DNA from: Gemmatimonadales bacterium
GTDB taxonomy: Bacteria; Gemmatimonadota; Gemmatimonadetes; Gemmatimonadales; GWC2-71-9
Length of the DNA: 38,628 nt
Direction: 5' to 3'
NCBI GenBank assembly: GCA_036279355.1
Contig: DASUJH010000012.1
Location: 1-38,628 of the forward strand
A program made the position numbers and the translations under genes. Every line of letters begins with the position of its first letter. Positions within the stretch are counted from its first letter, which is position 1. Of this stretch, positions 15,538-22,885 are shown piece by piece. The notes under the pieces were generated by a model that was not told where the DNA came from, made no database searches, and saw only the letters and a list, made by a program, of their open reading frames with translations.

Positions 15538-16191
15538 CTACCTCCCCGCTCGCGCGGCGGCAAGATATTGGAGTGCCCGCCGGACGACAGCGGCGGTTTC
15601 ATCGCCGCTCGGCCCATCGGCGCCCTCGGCTCCGGCGCCCGCGGCTCCGGCGCCCTCGGCTCCGGCGCCCTCGGCGAGCGCGCTGCGCACCGCCTCGTCG
15701 GCTGCGGCGGGTGCGTAGCCCAGGCCGGTGAGCGCGCGCACCGCCTGATCCGCGCCCGACGGGATGGGCGCCGATTCGACCGGGATGTCGGCAAAGCGGT
15801 CGTGCAGCTCGAGCACCAGCCGTTCGGCCTTCTTGCGCCCGATCCCCGGCACCGTGCCGAGCGCGGCGATGTCCCGCTCGCGGATGCTGCGCACCGTGCG
15901 TTCGGGGCCCAGCGCCGAAAGCAGCGCGAGCGCGAGCCGAGGTCCGAAACCGCTGGCGCCGAGCAGGCGCTGGAAGATGATGCGGTCGCCCGGCCGATCG
16001 AAGCCATAGAGCGCCCACGCATCCTCGCGCACGACGAGCTCGGTATGGAGGCTCACCCGCTCCCCGGCCGCGGGCAGCCGCTCGGCCACGCGAAGCGGCA
16101 CCGTGACGGCGTAGCCCACGCCGCCGTCGGTGATGACGACGAGCATTTCGCCCTCGCGCTGGGCGAGCACGCCGCTCAGGTACGCGATCAC
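15538..16191 (-). CDS. ruvA: Holliday junction DNA-binding protein RuvA
   Basis: RuvA binds four-way junctions and loads RuvB. The 217-aa protein starts IAYLSGVLA and has an OB-fold, tandem helix-hairpin-helix motifs (ASGFGPRLALALLSAL and VPGIGRKKAERLVLEL) and the C-terminal RuvB-binding domain (ALTGLGY...). A Gly/Ala/Glu-rich insertion, encoded by a 15-bp tandem repeat, splits the C-terminal domain. This makes the protein about 15 residues longer than E. coli RuvA. The start GTG 16191 overlaps the ruvC stop as GTGA. Confidence 0.96.
   Translation of the reverse strand: MIAYLSGVLAQREGEMLVVITDGGVGYAVTVPLRVAERLPAAGERVSLHTELVVREDAWALYGFDRPGDRIIFQRLLGASGFGPRLALALLSALGPERTVRSIRERDIAALGTVPGIGRKKAERLVLELHDRFADIPVESAPIPSGADQAVRALTGLGYAPAAADEAVRSALAEGAGAEGAGAAGAGAEGADGPSGDETAAVVRRALQYLAAARAGR
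15628..15672 (-). repeat. Three 15-bp tandem units inside ruvA
   Basis: Three near-identical 15-bp units (consensus GGCTCCGGCGCCCTC on the plus strand, one mismatch) are preceded and followed by partial copies, covering about 15619-15676. They encode an AEGAG-type repeat in the RuvA linker. The unit length is a multiple of three, so copy-number change would keep the frame. Confidence 0.85.
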
Positions 16192-16721
16192 GGCGTCGCG
16201 GGCGCCTTCGCGCCGGTGCGCTGCCCGCGCGTGGCGAGGAGCAGATGCGTGAGCGCGATCGCCACGCCGTCTGCAGCATCTGCCGGCGCGGGCGGGCGGG
16301 CGAGCCGAAGCAGTTGCGCCACCATGTACCCCACCTGCGGCTTGCGCGCGGCGCCGCGTCCCACCACCGTCTTTTTCACCACGGCCGGCGAATACTCGGC
16401 GACTGGCAGCCCCGCTTCCTCGACGGCGAGCAGAATGACGCCGCGCGCGTGGCTCATCACCATCGTGGTGCGCGCGTTCTTCGCGAAGAACGCGGTTTCG
16501 ACCGCCACGGTATCGGGCCGGTGCTGGTCGATGAGCTCCGCGATGCCGTCGTGGACCAGGCGCAAGCGGGCGGGGAGCGGGTCGCGCGCGCGGGTGCGGA
16601 GCACGCCGCACTCGACCAGGCGAGCCGCCACGTTCGGTCGGGATTCGACCACGCCGTACCCCAGGATCGCGGTGCCGGGGTCGATGCCGAGCACCCTCAC
16701 GGCCGCTTCAGCCGGCAGCAC
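16188..16721 (-). CDS. ruvC: Crossover junction endodeoxyribonuclease RuvC
   Basis: RuvC resolves Holliday junctions by paired nicks. The 177-aa RNase H-fold protein has the first catalytic Asp in GIDPGTAILGYGV, the Glu in VAVETAFF, and the C-terminal acidic pair in ADAADGVAIALTH. KNARTTMVMSHARG and EYSPAVVKKTVVGRG are the DNA-binding parts. GTG 16721 is used; GTG 16700 (VRVLGIDPG) is a tighter alternative. The gap to yebC is 15 nt, giving the widespread yebC-ruvC-ruvA-ruvB order. Confidence 0.96.
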   Translation of the reverse strand: MLPAEAAVRVLGIDPGTAILGYGVVESRPNVAARLVECGVLRTRARDPLPARLRLVHDGIAELIDQHRPDTVAVETAFFAKNARTTMVMSHARGVILLAVEEAGLPVAEYSPAVVKKTVVGRGAARKPQVGYMVAQLLRLARPPAPADAADGVAIALTHLLLATRGQRTGAKAPATP

Positions 16722-16736
16722 GTCACCCGCTGCCGC

Positions 16737-17486
16737 TCAGGCCTCGGCGCCCGCGAGCTGAGCCGCGTCGATGTCGAAGTTGGACGAGACCTTGGAGACG
16801 TCGTCCAGCTCCTCGAGCGCCTCCATCAGCCTGAGGATGCGCTCGGCGTCGGCGCCTTCCACCCGGACGGTGTTTTTCGGCACCATCGCGAGCTCGGCCG
16901 AATCGATTTCGATCCGGTGGGCCTTGAGCGCATCCTGCACCGCGTGCAGATCGTTGGGCGGCGTCGTGACGACGTACTGATCGCCGTCCCGGGCGAAATC
17001 TTCGGCGCCGGCGTCGAGGGCGGCCTCGAGCGTCGCGTCCTCGTCGTTTCGCGAAGCGTCGAGGTAGATCTGCCCTTTCCGGTCGAACATCCACGCCACC
17101 GAGTTGCTCGCGCCCAGGTTGCCCCCGTTGCGGCTGAACGCGTGGCGGATCTCGGCGACGGTGCGGTTCGGGTTATCGGTGAGCGTTTCGATGAAGATCG
17201 CGGCGCCACCGGGGCCGTAGCCCTCGTAGGTCAGCTCCTCGTAGCTCGACCCCTCCAGCTCGCCGGTGCCCTTCTTGATGGCCCGCTCGATGTTGTCCTT
17301 GGGCATGTTGACGGCCCGCGCGGAGTCCACCGCAAGGCGAAGCCGGGGATTGCCGCCGATGTCGCCGCCGCCCGCCTTGGCGGCAACGGTGATTTCCCGG
17401 ATGACCTTGGTCCATGCCGACGCACGGCGGGAATCGGTCACCGCCTTCTTGCGTTTGATCTGCTTCCATTTGCTGTGCCCGGCCAT
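16737..17486 (-). CDS. yebC: YebC/PmpR family protein
   Basis: The 249-aa protein begins MAGHSKWKQIKRKK and contains AGGGDIGGNPRLRLA, MPKDNIERAIKKG, YEGYGPGGAA and FSRNGGNLG, all diagnostic of the family. YebC proteins have been described as transcriptional regulators and, more recently, as factors that relieve ribosome stalling at proline-rich sequence. ATG 17486 has AAGGAG 8 nt upstream, one of the best SDs here, consistent with it being the first gene of the long operon. It lies immediately before ruvC, as in many bacteria. Confidence 0.97.
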   Translation of the reverse strand: MAGHSKWKQIKRKKAVTDSRRASAWTKVIREITVAAKAGGGDIGGNPRLRLAVDSARAVNMPKDNIERAIKKGTGELEGSSYEELTYEGYGPGGAAIFIETLTDNPNRTVAEIRHAFSRNGGNLGASNSVAWMFDRKGQIYLDASRNDEDATLEAALDAGAEDFARDGDQYVVTTPPNDLHAVQDALKAHRIEIDSAELAMVPKNTVRVEGADAERILRLMEALEELDDVSKVSSNFDIDAAQLAGAEA

Positions 17487-17529
17487 AGCCGAACTCCTTG
17501 CGACGACCGAAGTTGGAGCTAAACGCCGG

Positions 17530-17535
17530 AATCTA
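17530..17535 (-). promoter_or_regulatory. Weak -10-like hexamer before yebC
   Basis: TAGATT on the minus strand lies at the stop codon of the upstream hypothetical gene. It would start a transcript near 17523 with a leader of about 37 nt that includes the yebC SD. No convincing -35 is seen. If real, it is the main promoter of the twenty-gene operon; otherwise transcription comes from the GT9 promoter further upstream. Confidence 0.3.
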
Positions 17536-17961
17536 GTCCTGCGCCGGGCGGCGGGCTAGTCGCGCGCCGGAAAGCTCACGCGCCCGCGCGGCCCGCGCCG
17601 CTTGGGCCAGCGCCTCGCCGGCCTCCGGCCCCGCGCCTTCGCGCGCCGGGGCGACCAGTTGACTCAGCACCTGCACGGCCACCGCCGGATCGCCGGCGCT
17701 GAGCTCGGCGATCCCGGCAGTAAGCGCGCGCCGGAGCGGGGGCGGCAAGGTGAGGCTCGAGAGCCGATGCTCCAGCGCCGCCACCCGCCGCCGGTGCGCC
17801 CGCTCGGCGGGCGGCGGGTCGGCAAAGAGGTCCTGCGCCACGCGCAGCGTGAGCCAGAGCGCAAAGATGCCGTCGCGCCGCGGGCCGCGCCCCGTGCGCG
17901 GAAGCTGCGCGAGCAATGCGCTCGCCGCCGGATCCCATCCGTTCAGGCCAGCGTCCGGCAT
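17533..17961 (-). CDS. Hypothetical helical protein
   Basis: The 142-aa product is rich in Ala, Arg and Leu and appears all-helical, with no signal peptide, membrane segment or metal motif. Its start ATG 17961 lies 19 nt inside the end of the GT9 glycosyltransferase gene, so the two are probably coupled. Codon use and GC match the neighbours. I do not recognise a family. It has short leucine-rich helices that could pack as a bundle, but no function can be assigned. Confidence 0.65.
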   Translation of the reverse strand: MPDAGLNGWDPAASALLAQLPRTGRGPRRDGIFALWLTLRVAQDLFADPPPAERAHRRRVAALEHRLSSLTLPPPLRRALTAGIAELSAGDPAVAVQVLSQLVAPAREGAGPEAGEALAQAARAARARELSGARLARRPAQD

Positions 17962-18971
17962 AGCGCGCTGAAGACGGCCTCTGGTTGAATTTCCCGCATG
18001 CAGAAGTGGTGGCCCAGCGGGCAGCCGTCGCTGCCGTCCCGGCTGCACGGGCGGCAGGAGAGACTCCGCTCGAGCACGGTCGCGCGGTGGGCGTTGTACG
18101 GGTAGCCGCCGAAGGCGCGCACGGTGGGTCCGACGAGCGCCACGAGCGGCGTGCCGACCGCGGCCGCCATGTGCATCGCGCCGGTTTGTCCGGTAATGAC
18201 GGCGGCCGACCGCTTGAGCACGGCCCCCGTCATCTGCACGCTCAGGGCTCCGGCCGCGTTCACCGTACGGGTGCTGCTCCGGACGGCGAGGTCGGCGGCA
18301 AGCGCGGTGTCGTCGGCTCCGCCCACCACAATCGCATCGGCTCCGGTGCCCGTCACCCGCCGAACCAGCTTTACCCAGTGCTCCAGTGGCCAACGCTTGG
18401 TGGCCCGCGAGGCGCCCGGCGCAAAGGCGACGAACGGCCGCGCTTGCCCGAGCCCCGCCTGGGCCAACCACGCCTCGGCCTGCGCCACCGAATCGTCGCT
18501 CAGAAAGAATTCGGCGGGTCCGCCGTCCGGCACCACGTCGAGCGCCTTTGCCGCGTCGAAGTAGCGCTCGGCCAGCGGGATGTCCTCGGGGTAGATATTC
18601 CTTTTGGTACGGATCAGGACCTCGCGTGCCACCGTGTAGCGTGGCGCCGTCTGCCAGCCGCCCGGCGCGAGCACGCGCAGCAGCCGGCTCCGCGGGCCGC
18701 CATCCAGGTCGAGGCGGTAGCTGAAGCGCGACGCCCGGACCCGTGCCGCGATGCTCAGGAGCGAGGCCCCCGGGGTGAGGCCGATGACCTCATCCACGTG
18801 CGGGTTGTCGAGCAGGAGCGGCGCGTGGCGGCGGTAGGTCAGCACCGTGAGCCGCGCGCCCGGATGGCGCGCGCGGATGGCGCGGAGGAGCGGCGTGGCG
18901 AGCAGCACGTCGCCGATGGAGCCGAACCGCACCGCGAGGATCTGCTGTGAGAGCATGACGGCGGGGATCAC
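17943..18971 (-). CDS. Glycosyltransferase family 9 (heptosyltransferase-like)
   Basis: GT9 enzymes transfer heptose from ADP-heptose to the LPS core on the cytoplasmic face. The 342-aa product has ILAVRFGSIGDVLLATPLLR at the N-terminus, the mid-protein FAPGAS and KRWPLEHW motifs, and a donor-binding GQTGAMHMAAAVGTPLVALVGPT region near the C-terminus. A Cys-rich end, C-R-P-C...C-P...C-M, is typical of the family. Start: GTG 18971 lies 7 nt after a good -10 and would suit a leaderless mRNA; ATG 18956 (MLSQQ) is the alternative. There is no SD for either. Confidence 0.9.
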   Translation of the reverse strand: MIPAVMLSQQILAVRFGSIGDVLLATPLLRAIRARHPGARLTVLTYRRHAPLLLDNPHVDEVIGLTPGASLLSIAARVRASRFSYRLDLDGGPRSRLLRVLAPGGWQTAPRYTVAREVLIRTKRNIYPEDIPLAERYFDAAKALDVVPDGGPAEFFLSDDSVAQAEAWLAQAGLGQARPFVAFAPGASRATKRWPLEHWVKLVRRVTGTGADAIVVGGADDTALAADLAVRSSTRTVNAAGALSVQMTGAVLKRSAAVITGQTGAMHMAAAVGTPLVALVGPTVRAFGGYPYNAHRATVLERSLSCRPCSRDGSDGCPLGHHFCMREIQPEAVFSALCRTLA

Positions 18972-18978
18972 GCCGGAA

Positions 18979-19008
18979 AATGTACGGGCGGCGCCGGGAG
19001 CGTGCCAG
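18979..19008 (-). promoter_or_regulatory. Promoter of the GT9 gene (leaderless type)
   Basis: On the minus strand CTGGCA (19008-19003) and TACATT (18984-18979) are separated by 18 nt. The -10 ends 7 nt before GTG 18971, so the transcript would begin at or next to the start codon. It faces away from the porX promoter across a spacer of about 36 bp. Confidence 0.5.
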
Positions 19009-19044
19009 CGTGCCGGCCGCGCGTCGAGGGCGCCCCCCGGCGCG

Positions 19045-19073
19045 TTGAAAGCGCCCGTCACGACCGGTACCTT
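19045..19073 (+). promoter_or_regulatory. Promoter of porX (leaderless type)
   Basis: TTGAAA (19045-19050) and TACCTT (19068-19073) have the ideal 17-nt spacer. Six bases separate the -10 from ATG 19080, so the expected transcription start coincides with the A of the start codon. No SD precedes the ATG. Confidence 0.65.
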
Positions 19074-19079
19074 TCGCCT

Positions 19080-20648
19080 ATGACCCGGCCCAAGAGCATT
19101 CTCTGGGTGGACGATGAGGTGGAGAGCCTCACGTCGCACATCCTGTTCCTGCAGGAGCACGGCTTCACGGTCGAGACTGCCACCCACGGCGACGACGCGA
19201 TCGTTCTGCTCCAGCGGCAGAACTACGGCGTCGTGCTGCTCGACGAGCAGATGCCCGGCCGCCGCGGGCTCGAGCTGTTTCAGTCGATCCGCGCGACCGA
19301 TCACGCGCTTCCCGTCGTCATGGTGACGAAGAGCGAGGAGCCTGAGACCCTCAAGGACGCGATCGGGTCCGAGGTCTCCGACTATCTCGTCAAGCCGGTC
19401 AACCCGCGCCAGATCCTCTCGGTCGTGACCCGCCTGCTCGACGGCGATCGCATTCGCCAGCAGCGGCTCTCCCGCGACTTCGCCACCCGCTTCCGCGAGC
19501 TCGAGTCCCGGCGCGCCGCACCGATGGGCTGGCGCGAGTGGGTCGAGTTGGTGGTCGAGCTGGCCGAATGGGAAGTGCGGCTCGGCCAGGCGGACGAGCC
19601 GGGCTTGCAGGACGCGCTGCGCACGCTGCAGGACAGTCTTCGCGCCGATTTCGCCCGGTACGTGGCGAGGCATTACTCCGGCTGGCTGCACGAGGCCCAC
19701 CGCGACCGGCCGCCGCTTTCGGTCGACATCGGCACCGAGTTTCTCCGCCCGCTCCTCGAGAGCCATCGGCGCGCCATGCTCGTCGTGGTCGACTGCCTCC
19801 GCCTGGATCAATGGGCGATGCTCCGGCCGCTCATCGCCCGCCGGTTCGACATCGAGACGGCGCACTACTTCTCGATCCTGCCGACCGCGACGCCGTTCGC
19901 GCGGAACGCCATCTTCAGCGGGCTCTTTCCGGCGGAGATCGCCGCGCGCTATCCGCAGTGGTGGAGCGACGGCGGCGACGAGGCGAGCCTCAACGGCTAC
20001 GAGGCCGAGCTGCTCGGCGAGCAGCTCCGCGAGCTCACCGGCCGCGCCACGCCGGTGCGCTACGAGAAAGTCTTCACCTCAGCCGACGGCGACGGGCTGC
20101 TCAAGCGGCTGCCCGCGCACCTGGCGCAGGAGGGCGTCACCGCGCTGGTCTTCAACTTTATCGACCAGCTCACCCATGGCCGCACCGAGAACTCCACGCT
20201 GTACGAGGTGGCGCGCGATACGCCTTCGCTCCGCAACCTCACCCGCACCTGGTTCGAGCGCTCGCCGCTCTGGGACGCGCTGCGCGAGGCGGAGCGGCGC
20301 GGGGTGCCGGTGTTGCTCACGACGGATCACGGCTCGATCCACTGCCACACGCCGGCCACGGTCTTCGCCAAGCGCGACACGACCTCGAACCTGCGCTACA
20401 AGTTCGGCGACGATCTCCGGGCCGAGGATCCCGAGGCCGCGCTCGTGGTCGAGGACCTGCCGAGTTTCGGCCTCCCGGCGCAGCTTCCGACCACGCGGCT
20501 CCTGCTCGCCACCGGCGACCGCTTCTTCGTCTACCCGACCAAGCTCAGAGAGTACCAGGCCCGCTACCGGGGATCGTTCCTCCACGGCGGCATCTCACCC
20601 GAAGAAGTAGTGCTGCCGATCGCGCTGCTGCATCCGAGGCGCGGGTAG
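19080..20648 (+). CDS. porX: PorX-like response regulator/PglZ phosphatase
   Basis: The 522-aa protein joins a receiver domain (about 6-120) to a PglZ-type alkaline-phosphatase-superfamily domain (about 200-520). The receiver has the acidic pocket D11-D12, phospho-acceptor Asp55 (VVLLDEQMPG), Thr83 and Lys105. The phosphatase domain shows likely metal ligands Asp238 (VVVDCLRLDQW), Thr271 in TATPFARNAIFSG, Asp362/His366, Asp416-His417 (TTDHGS) and His502 (SFLHGG). In Bacteroidota, PorX works with the kinase PorY to control type IX secretion genes and its phosphatase domain hydrolyses oligonucleotide-type signals. No PorY or secretion genes are in the window. ATG 19080 is set by its promoter; an upstream in-frame ATG at 19002 precedes that promoter. 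Confidence 0.92.
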   Translation: MTRPKSILWVDDEVESLTSHILFLQEHGFTVETATHGDDAIVLLQRQNYGVVLLDEQMPGRRGLELFQSIRATDHALPVVMVTKSEEPETLKDAIGSEVSDYLVKPVNPRQILSVVTRLLDGDRIRQQRLSRDFATRFRELESRRAAPMGWREWVELVVELAEWEVRLGQADEPGLQDALRTLQDSLRADFARYVARHYSGWLHEAHRDRPPLSVDIGTEFLRPLLESHRRAMLVVVDCLRLDQWAMLRPLIARRFDIETAHYFSILPTATPFARNAIFSGLFPAEIAARYPQWWSDGGDEASLNGYEAELLGEQLRELTGRATPVRYEKVFTSADGDGLLKRLPAHLAQEGVTALVFNFIDQLTHGRTENSTLYEVARDTPSLRNLTRTWFERSPLWDALREAERRGVPVLLTTDHGSIHCHTPATVFAKRDTTSNLRYKFGDDLRAEDPEAALVVEDLPSFGLPAQLPTTRLLLATGDRFFVYPTKLREYQARYRGSFLHGGISPEEVVLPIALLHPRRG

Positions 20649-21640
20649 TGGCGGCGTCCCGATGCAACGCGACCGTCCTCCTGGTGGCGGCCTTTGCCGC
20701 GGATACGCTGGCCCATCCGCAGCTCCATCGGCGCGCGCTCGCGCGGCTGGGCTGCAGGGTGGTGGCGCTCGACCTGGACCGCGGGCCCGGTTGGGTGGGC
20801 CGGCTCATCGGGCGCACCACGCTCCAGCACCGGCTCGGTTGCGCGCTCGCCCGCCACGCACCCGATCTCGTGCTCGTGCTCGACGCGCCGGCAGTGCCGG
20901 CCGAGACGGTCGCGAGCCTCCGGCGCGCGTCGCATGCGAAGTGGATCTGCTGGGTCTCGGACGAATTGGACGGCGCCCGGCTCGCCGCGCTCGTGGCGGC
21001 AGCGCCGGCCTTCGACGCCGTCTTCGTCGCCGGGATGGACGCGGCCGAAATGCTGGACGAGGTTGGCCTGCCGCGCGCCGGCTATCTCCCCGCCGGCTGC
21101 GATCCCTCGGTCCATCGGCCGCTCACCGCGCGCGACCGCTTCCGCGCCAACGTCGTCTTTGCCGGCCATGCGACGGCGCGGCGCGAGCGGCTGCTCGGTC
21201 AGCTCACCGAATTCGGCCTCGCCGTGTGGGGGCCGGGCTGGCGCCGCACGCCGCTCCGCGACTACTGCCGCGGCGAGCGGCTGAGCCTTCCGGACTACGT
21301 CCGGGCGTACGCCGGCGCGTCGGTCGGCGTCAACATCCACCGCGACGAGGATCGGCCGGGCGCCGGCTGCAACCGCCGCCTGTTCGAGCTGGCCGCCATC
21401 GGCGTGCCCCAGGTGTGCGATGCCAGGTCCGATCTCTGCCGTCACTTCGAGCCGGGCGCCGAGGTGCTGGTCTATCACGACGAGGGTGAGCTCAAGGCGC
21501 TCGTGCGCGAGACGCTGCACGATCCGGCCGCCGCCGGGCAGCTCGCCGCCGCCGCGCGGCGCCGCGCCCTCGAGCAGCATACGCTGATGCATCGCATGGC
21601 GGCGCTCCTCGATACGGCGCTCCTGAGCCATGCCGTCTGA
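20648..21640 (+). CDS. CgeB-like glycosyltransferase
   Basis: The 330-aa product resembles the CgeB/DUF3880 group of GT-B glycosyltransferases. The C-terminal half has the hallmark NRRLFELAAIGVPQVCD, then a FEPGAEVLVYHDEGEL segment, where the family binds the sugar nucleotide. The N-terminal half is a Rossmann-like acceptor domain (LVLVLDAP, WICWVSDE). The start GTG 20648 overlaps the porX stop (TAGTG), and the end overlaps the next gene by 11 nt, so all three genes form one operon. The substrate is unknown; glycosylation of a protein or surface glycan is inference. Confidence 0.8.
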   Translation: MAASRCNATVLLVAAFAADTLAHPQLHRRALARLGCRVVALDLDRGPGWVGRLIGRTTLQHRLGCALARHAPDLVLVLDAPAVPAETVASLRRASHAKWICWVSDELDGARLAALVAAAPAFDAVFVAGMDAAEMLDEVGLPRAGYLPAGCDPSVHRPLTARDRFRANVVFAGHATARRERLLGQLTEFGLAVWGPGWRRTPLRDYCRGERLSLPDYVRAYAGASVGVNIHRDEDRPGAGCNRRLFELAAIGVPQVCDARSDLCRHFEPGAEVLVYHDEGELKALVRETLHDPAAAGQLAAAARRRALEQHTLMHRMAALLDTALLSHAV

Positions 21641-22847
21641 TCTGCTCCTCACCCACGCGTTCCCGCCGATGGGCGGCGGCCTCGCGCGCTGGATGGCGGA
21701 GGTGGCTCGGCGCTATCCCGCACCGGGCATCGTGGTCTCGACCGGTGCCGATCCCGAGAGCCAGGACGTGGACGCCACGTTTCCCGGCGACATCGATCGC
21801 CTGCCGCTGCCGCCCAAGCAGATGCGGACGCTACAGGGCCTGCTGCTCTGGTCTCGCCGCGCCGCGGTGCTCGCGCGGAGCCACCACACGCGGTTCATCT
21901 GGTGCGGCGACATTCACCACGCCGGCTACCCCGCCAAATGGACGCTCGAGCGCGTGGGAACGCCCTACGGCATCCTGGTCCACGGCACCGACCTCCTGCT
22001 CTTACAACATGAGATCCACCGCTCGGCCCTCACGCGCCGCACCGCGGCGGCGCTGCTTGGTGCGGCGAGCGTGCTCGTCGCCGTAAGCGAGTGGATCCGC
22101 GGCCACTGCCTCACGGTGCTGCGCGAGCTCGAGCTCGACGCGTCCGCCGACCGGGTGCGCTTCGTGCCGCTGGGCAGCGATCCCGACTTCTTCCGGCCCG
22201 GTGTTCCGACCGACGCCGTGCGCGAGCGCTACGGACTCGGCGACGGGCGCTGGATCCTCTCGCTCACGCAACTGGCGCCCGATCGGGGCCTCGACATCGT
22301 GCTGCGCGCGCTCACCGAGCTGAACGACACCGAAGCCGACGTGCGCTACGCCATCGTCGGCACGGGCGAGGGCCGGCGCGAGCTCGAGGCGCTCATCGCC
22401 GAGCTCGGCCTCGGCGGCCGCGTGCGCCTCCTGGGCGGCGTGCCCGACGCCGACCTTCCGGCGCTCTACAACCTGGCGCGGGTATACGTCGGCGTCTCCG
22501 GCAAGTCGGCGCTCAGCGTGGAAGGGTTCGGCATCGCGCTCGCCGAGGCGGCGAGCTCGGGGCGCCCCGTCGTGGCGGCGCGGAGTGGCGGGCTGCCGGA
22601 GGCGGTGCAGGACGGGCACACGGGACTGCTGGTGGATGCCGAGCATCCGGAAGAAGTGGCGGAGGCAATCCGGCGCCTGCTGCGCGATCCGGGTCTGGCC
22701 GACCGGTTCGGCGCCGCCGGGCGGCGGGAGATCGAGCGCTACTACAACTGGGACAGGGTGGCGGTGGATCTGGCCGGCATCGCGGCGAGCGTCACTTCGG
22801 AGGCGGGCGGGGAGCAGCCGGCGCCACGCGACCTCGAGCGGATCTGA
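21630..22847 (+). CDS. Glycosyltransferase family 4
   Basis: The 405-aa protein has a GT-B fold. The N-terminal domain carries the Gly-rich HAFPPMGGGLARW loop and ends near LVAVSEWIR. The C-terminal domain shows ILSLTQLAPDRGLD, a GTGEGR loop, a VRLLGGVPDADLPALYNLA segment and the nucleotide-sugar motif EGFGIALAEAASSGRPVVA with GGLPE. It transfers a sugar from an NDP donor, probably for a surface glycan. ATG 21630 lies within the end of the CgeB-like gene (ATGCCGTCTGA). Confidence 0.92.
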   Translation: MPSDLLLTHAFPPMGGGLARWMAEVARRYPAPGIVVSTGADPESQDVDATFPGDIDRLPLPPKQMRTLQGLLLWSRRAAVLARSHHTRFIWCGDIHHAGYPAKWTLERVGTPYGILVHGTDLLLLQHEIHRSALTRRTAAALLGAASVLVAVSEWIRGHCLTVLRELELDASADRVRFVPLGSDPDFFRPGVPTDAVRERYGLGDGRWILSLTQLAPDRGLDIVLRALTELNDTEADVRYAIVGTGEGRRELEALIAELGLGGRVRLLGGVPDADLPALYNLARVYVGVSGKSALSVEGFGIALAEAASSGRPVVAARSGGLPEAVQDGHTGLLVDAEHPEEVAEAIRRLLRDPGLADRFGAAGRREIERYYNWDRVAVDLAGIAASVTSEAGGEQPAPRDLERI

Positions 22848-22850
22848 ATC

Positions 22851-22885
22851 GGCGGCGCGGCGCGCGATGTCGCCGCTACGCCGCC
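22851..22885. terminator. GC-rich stem-loop between convergent genes
   Basis: GGCGGCG (22851-22857) pairs with CGCCGCC (22879-22885), and inner GCGGCG/CGCCGC can extend it. It sits where the GT4 and patatin-ferredoxin genes converge. There is no T run, so it is only a weak terminator candidate. Confidence 0.35.
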
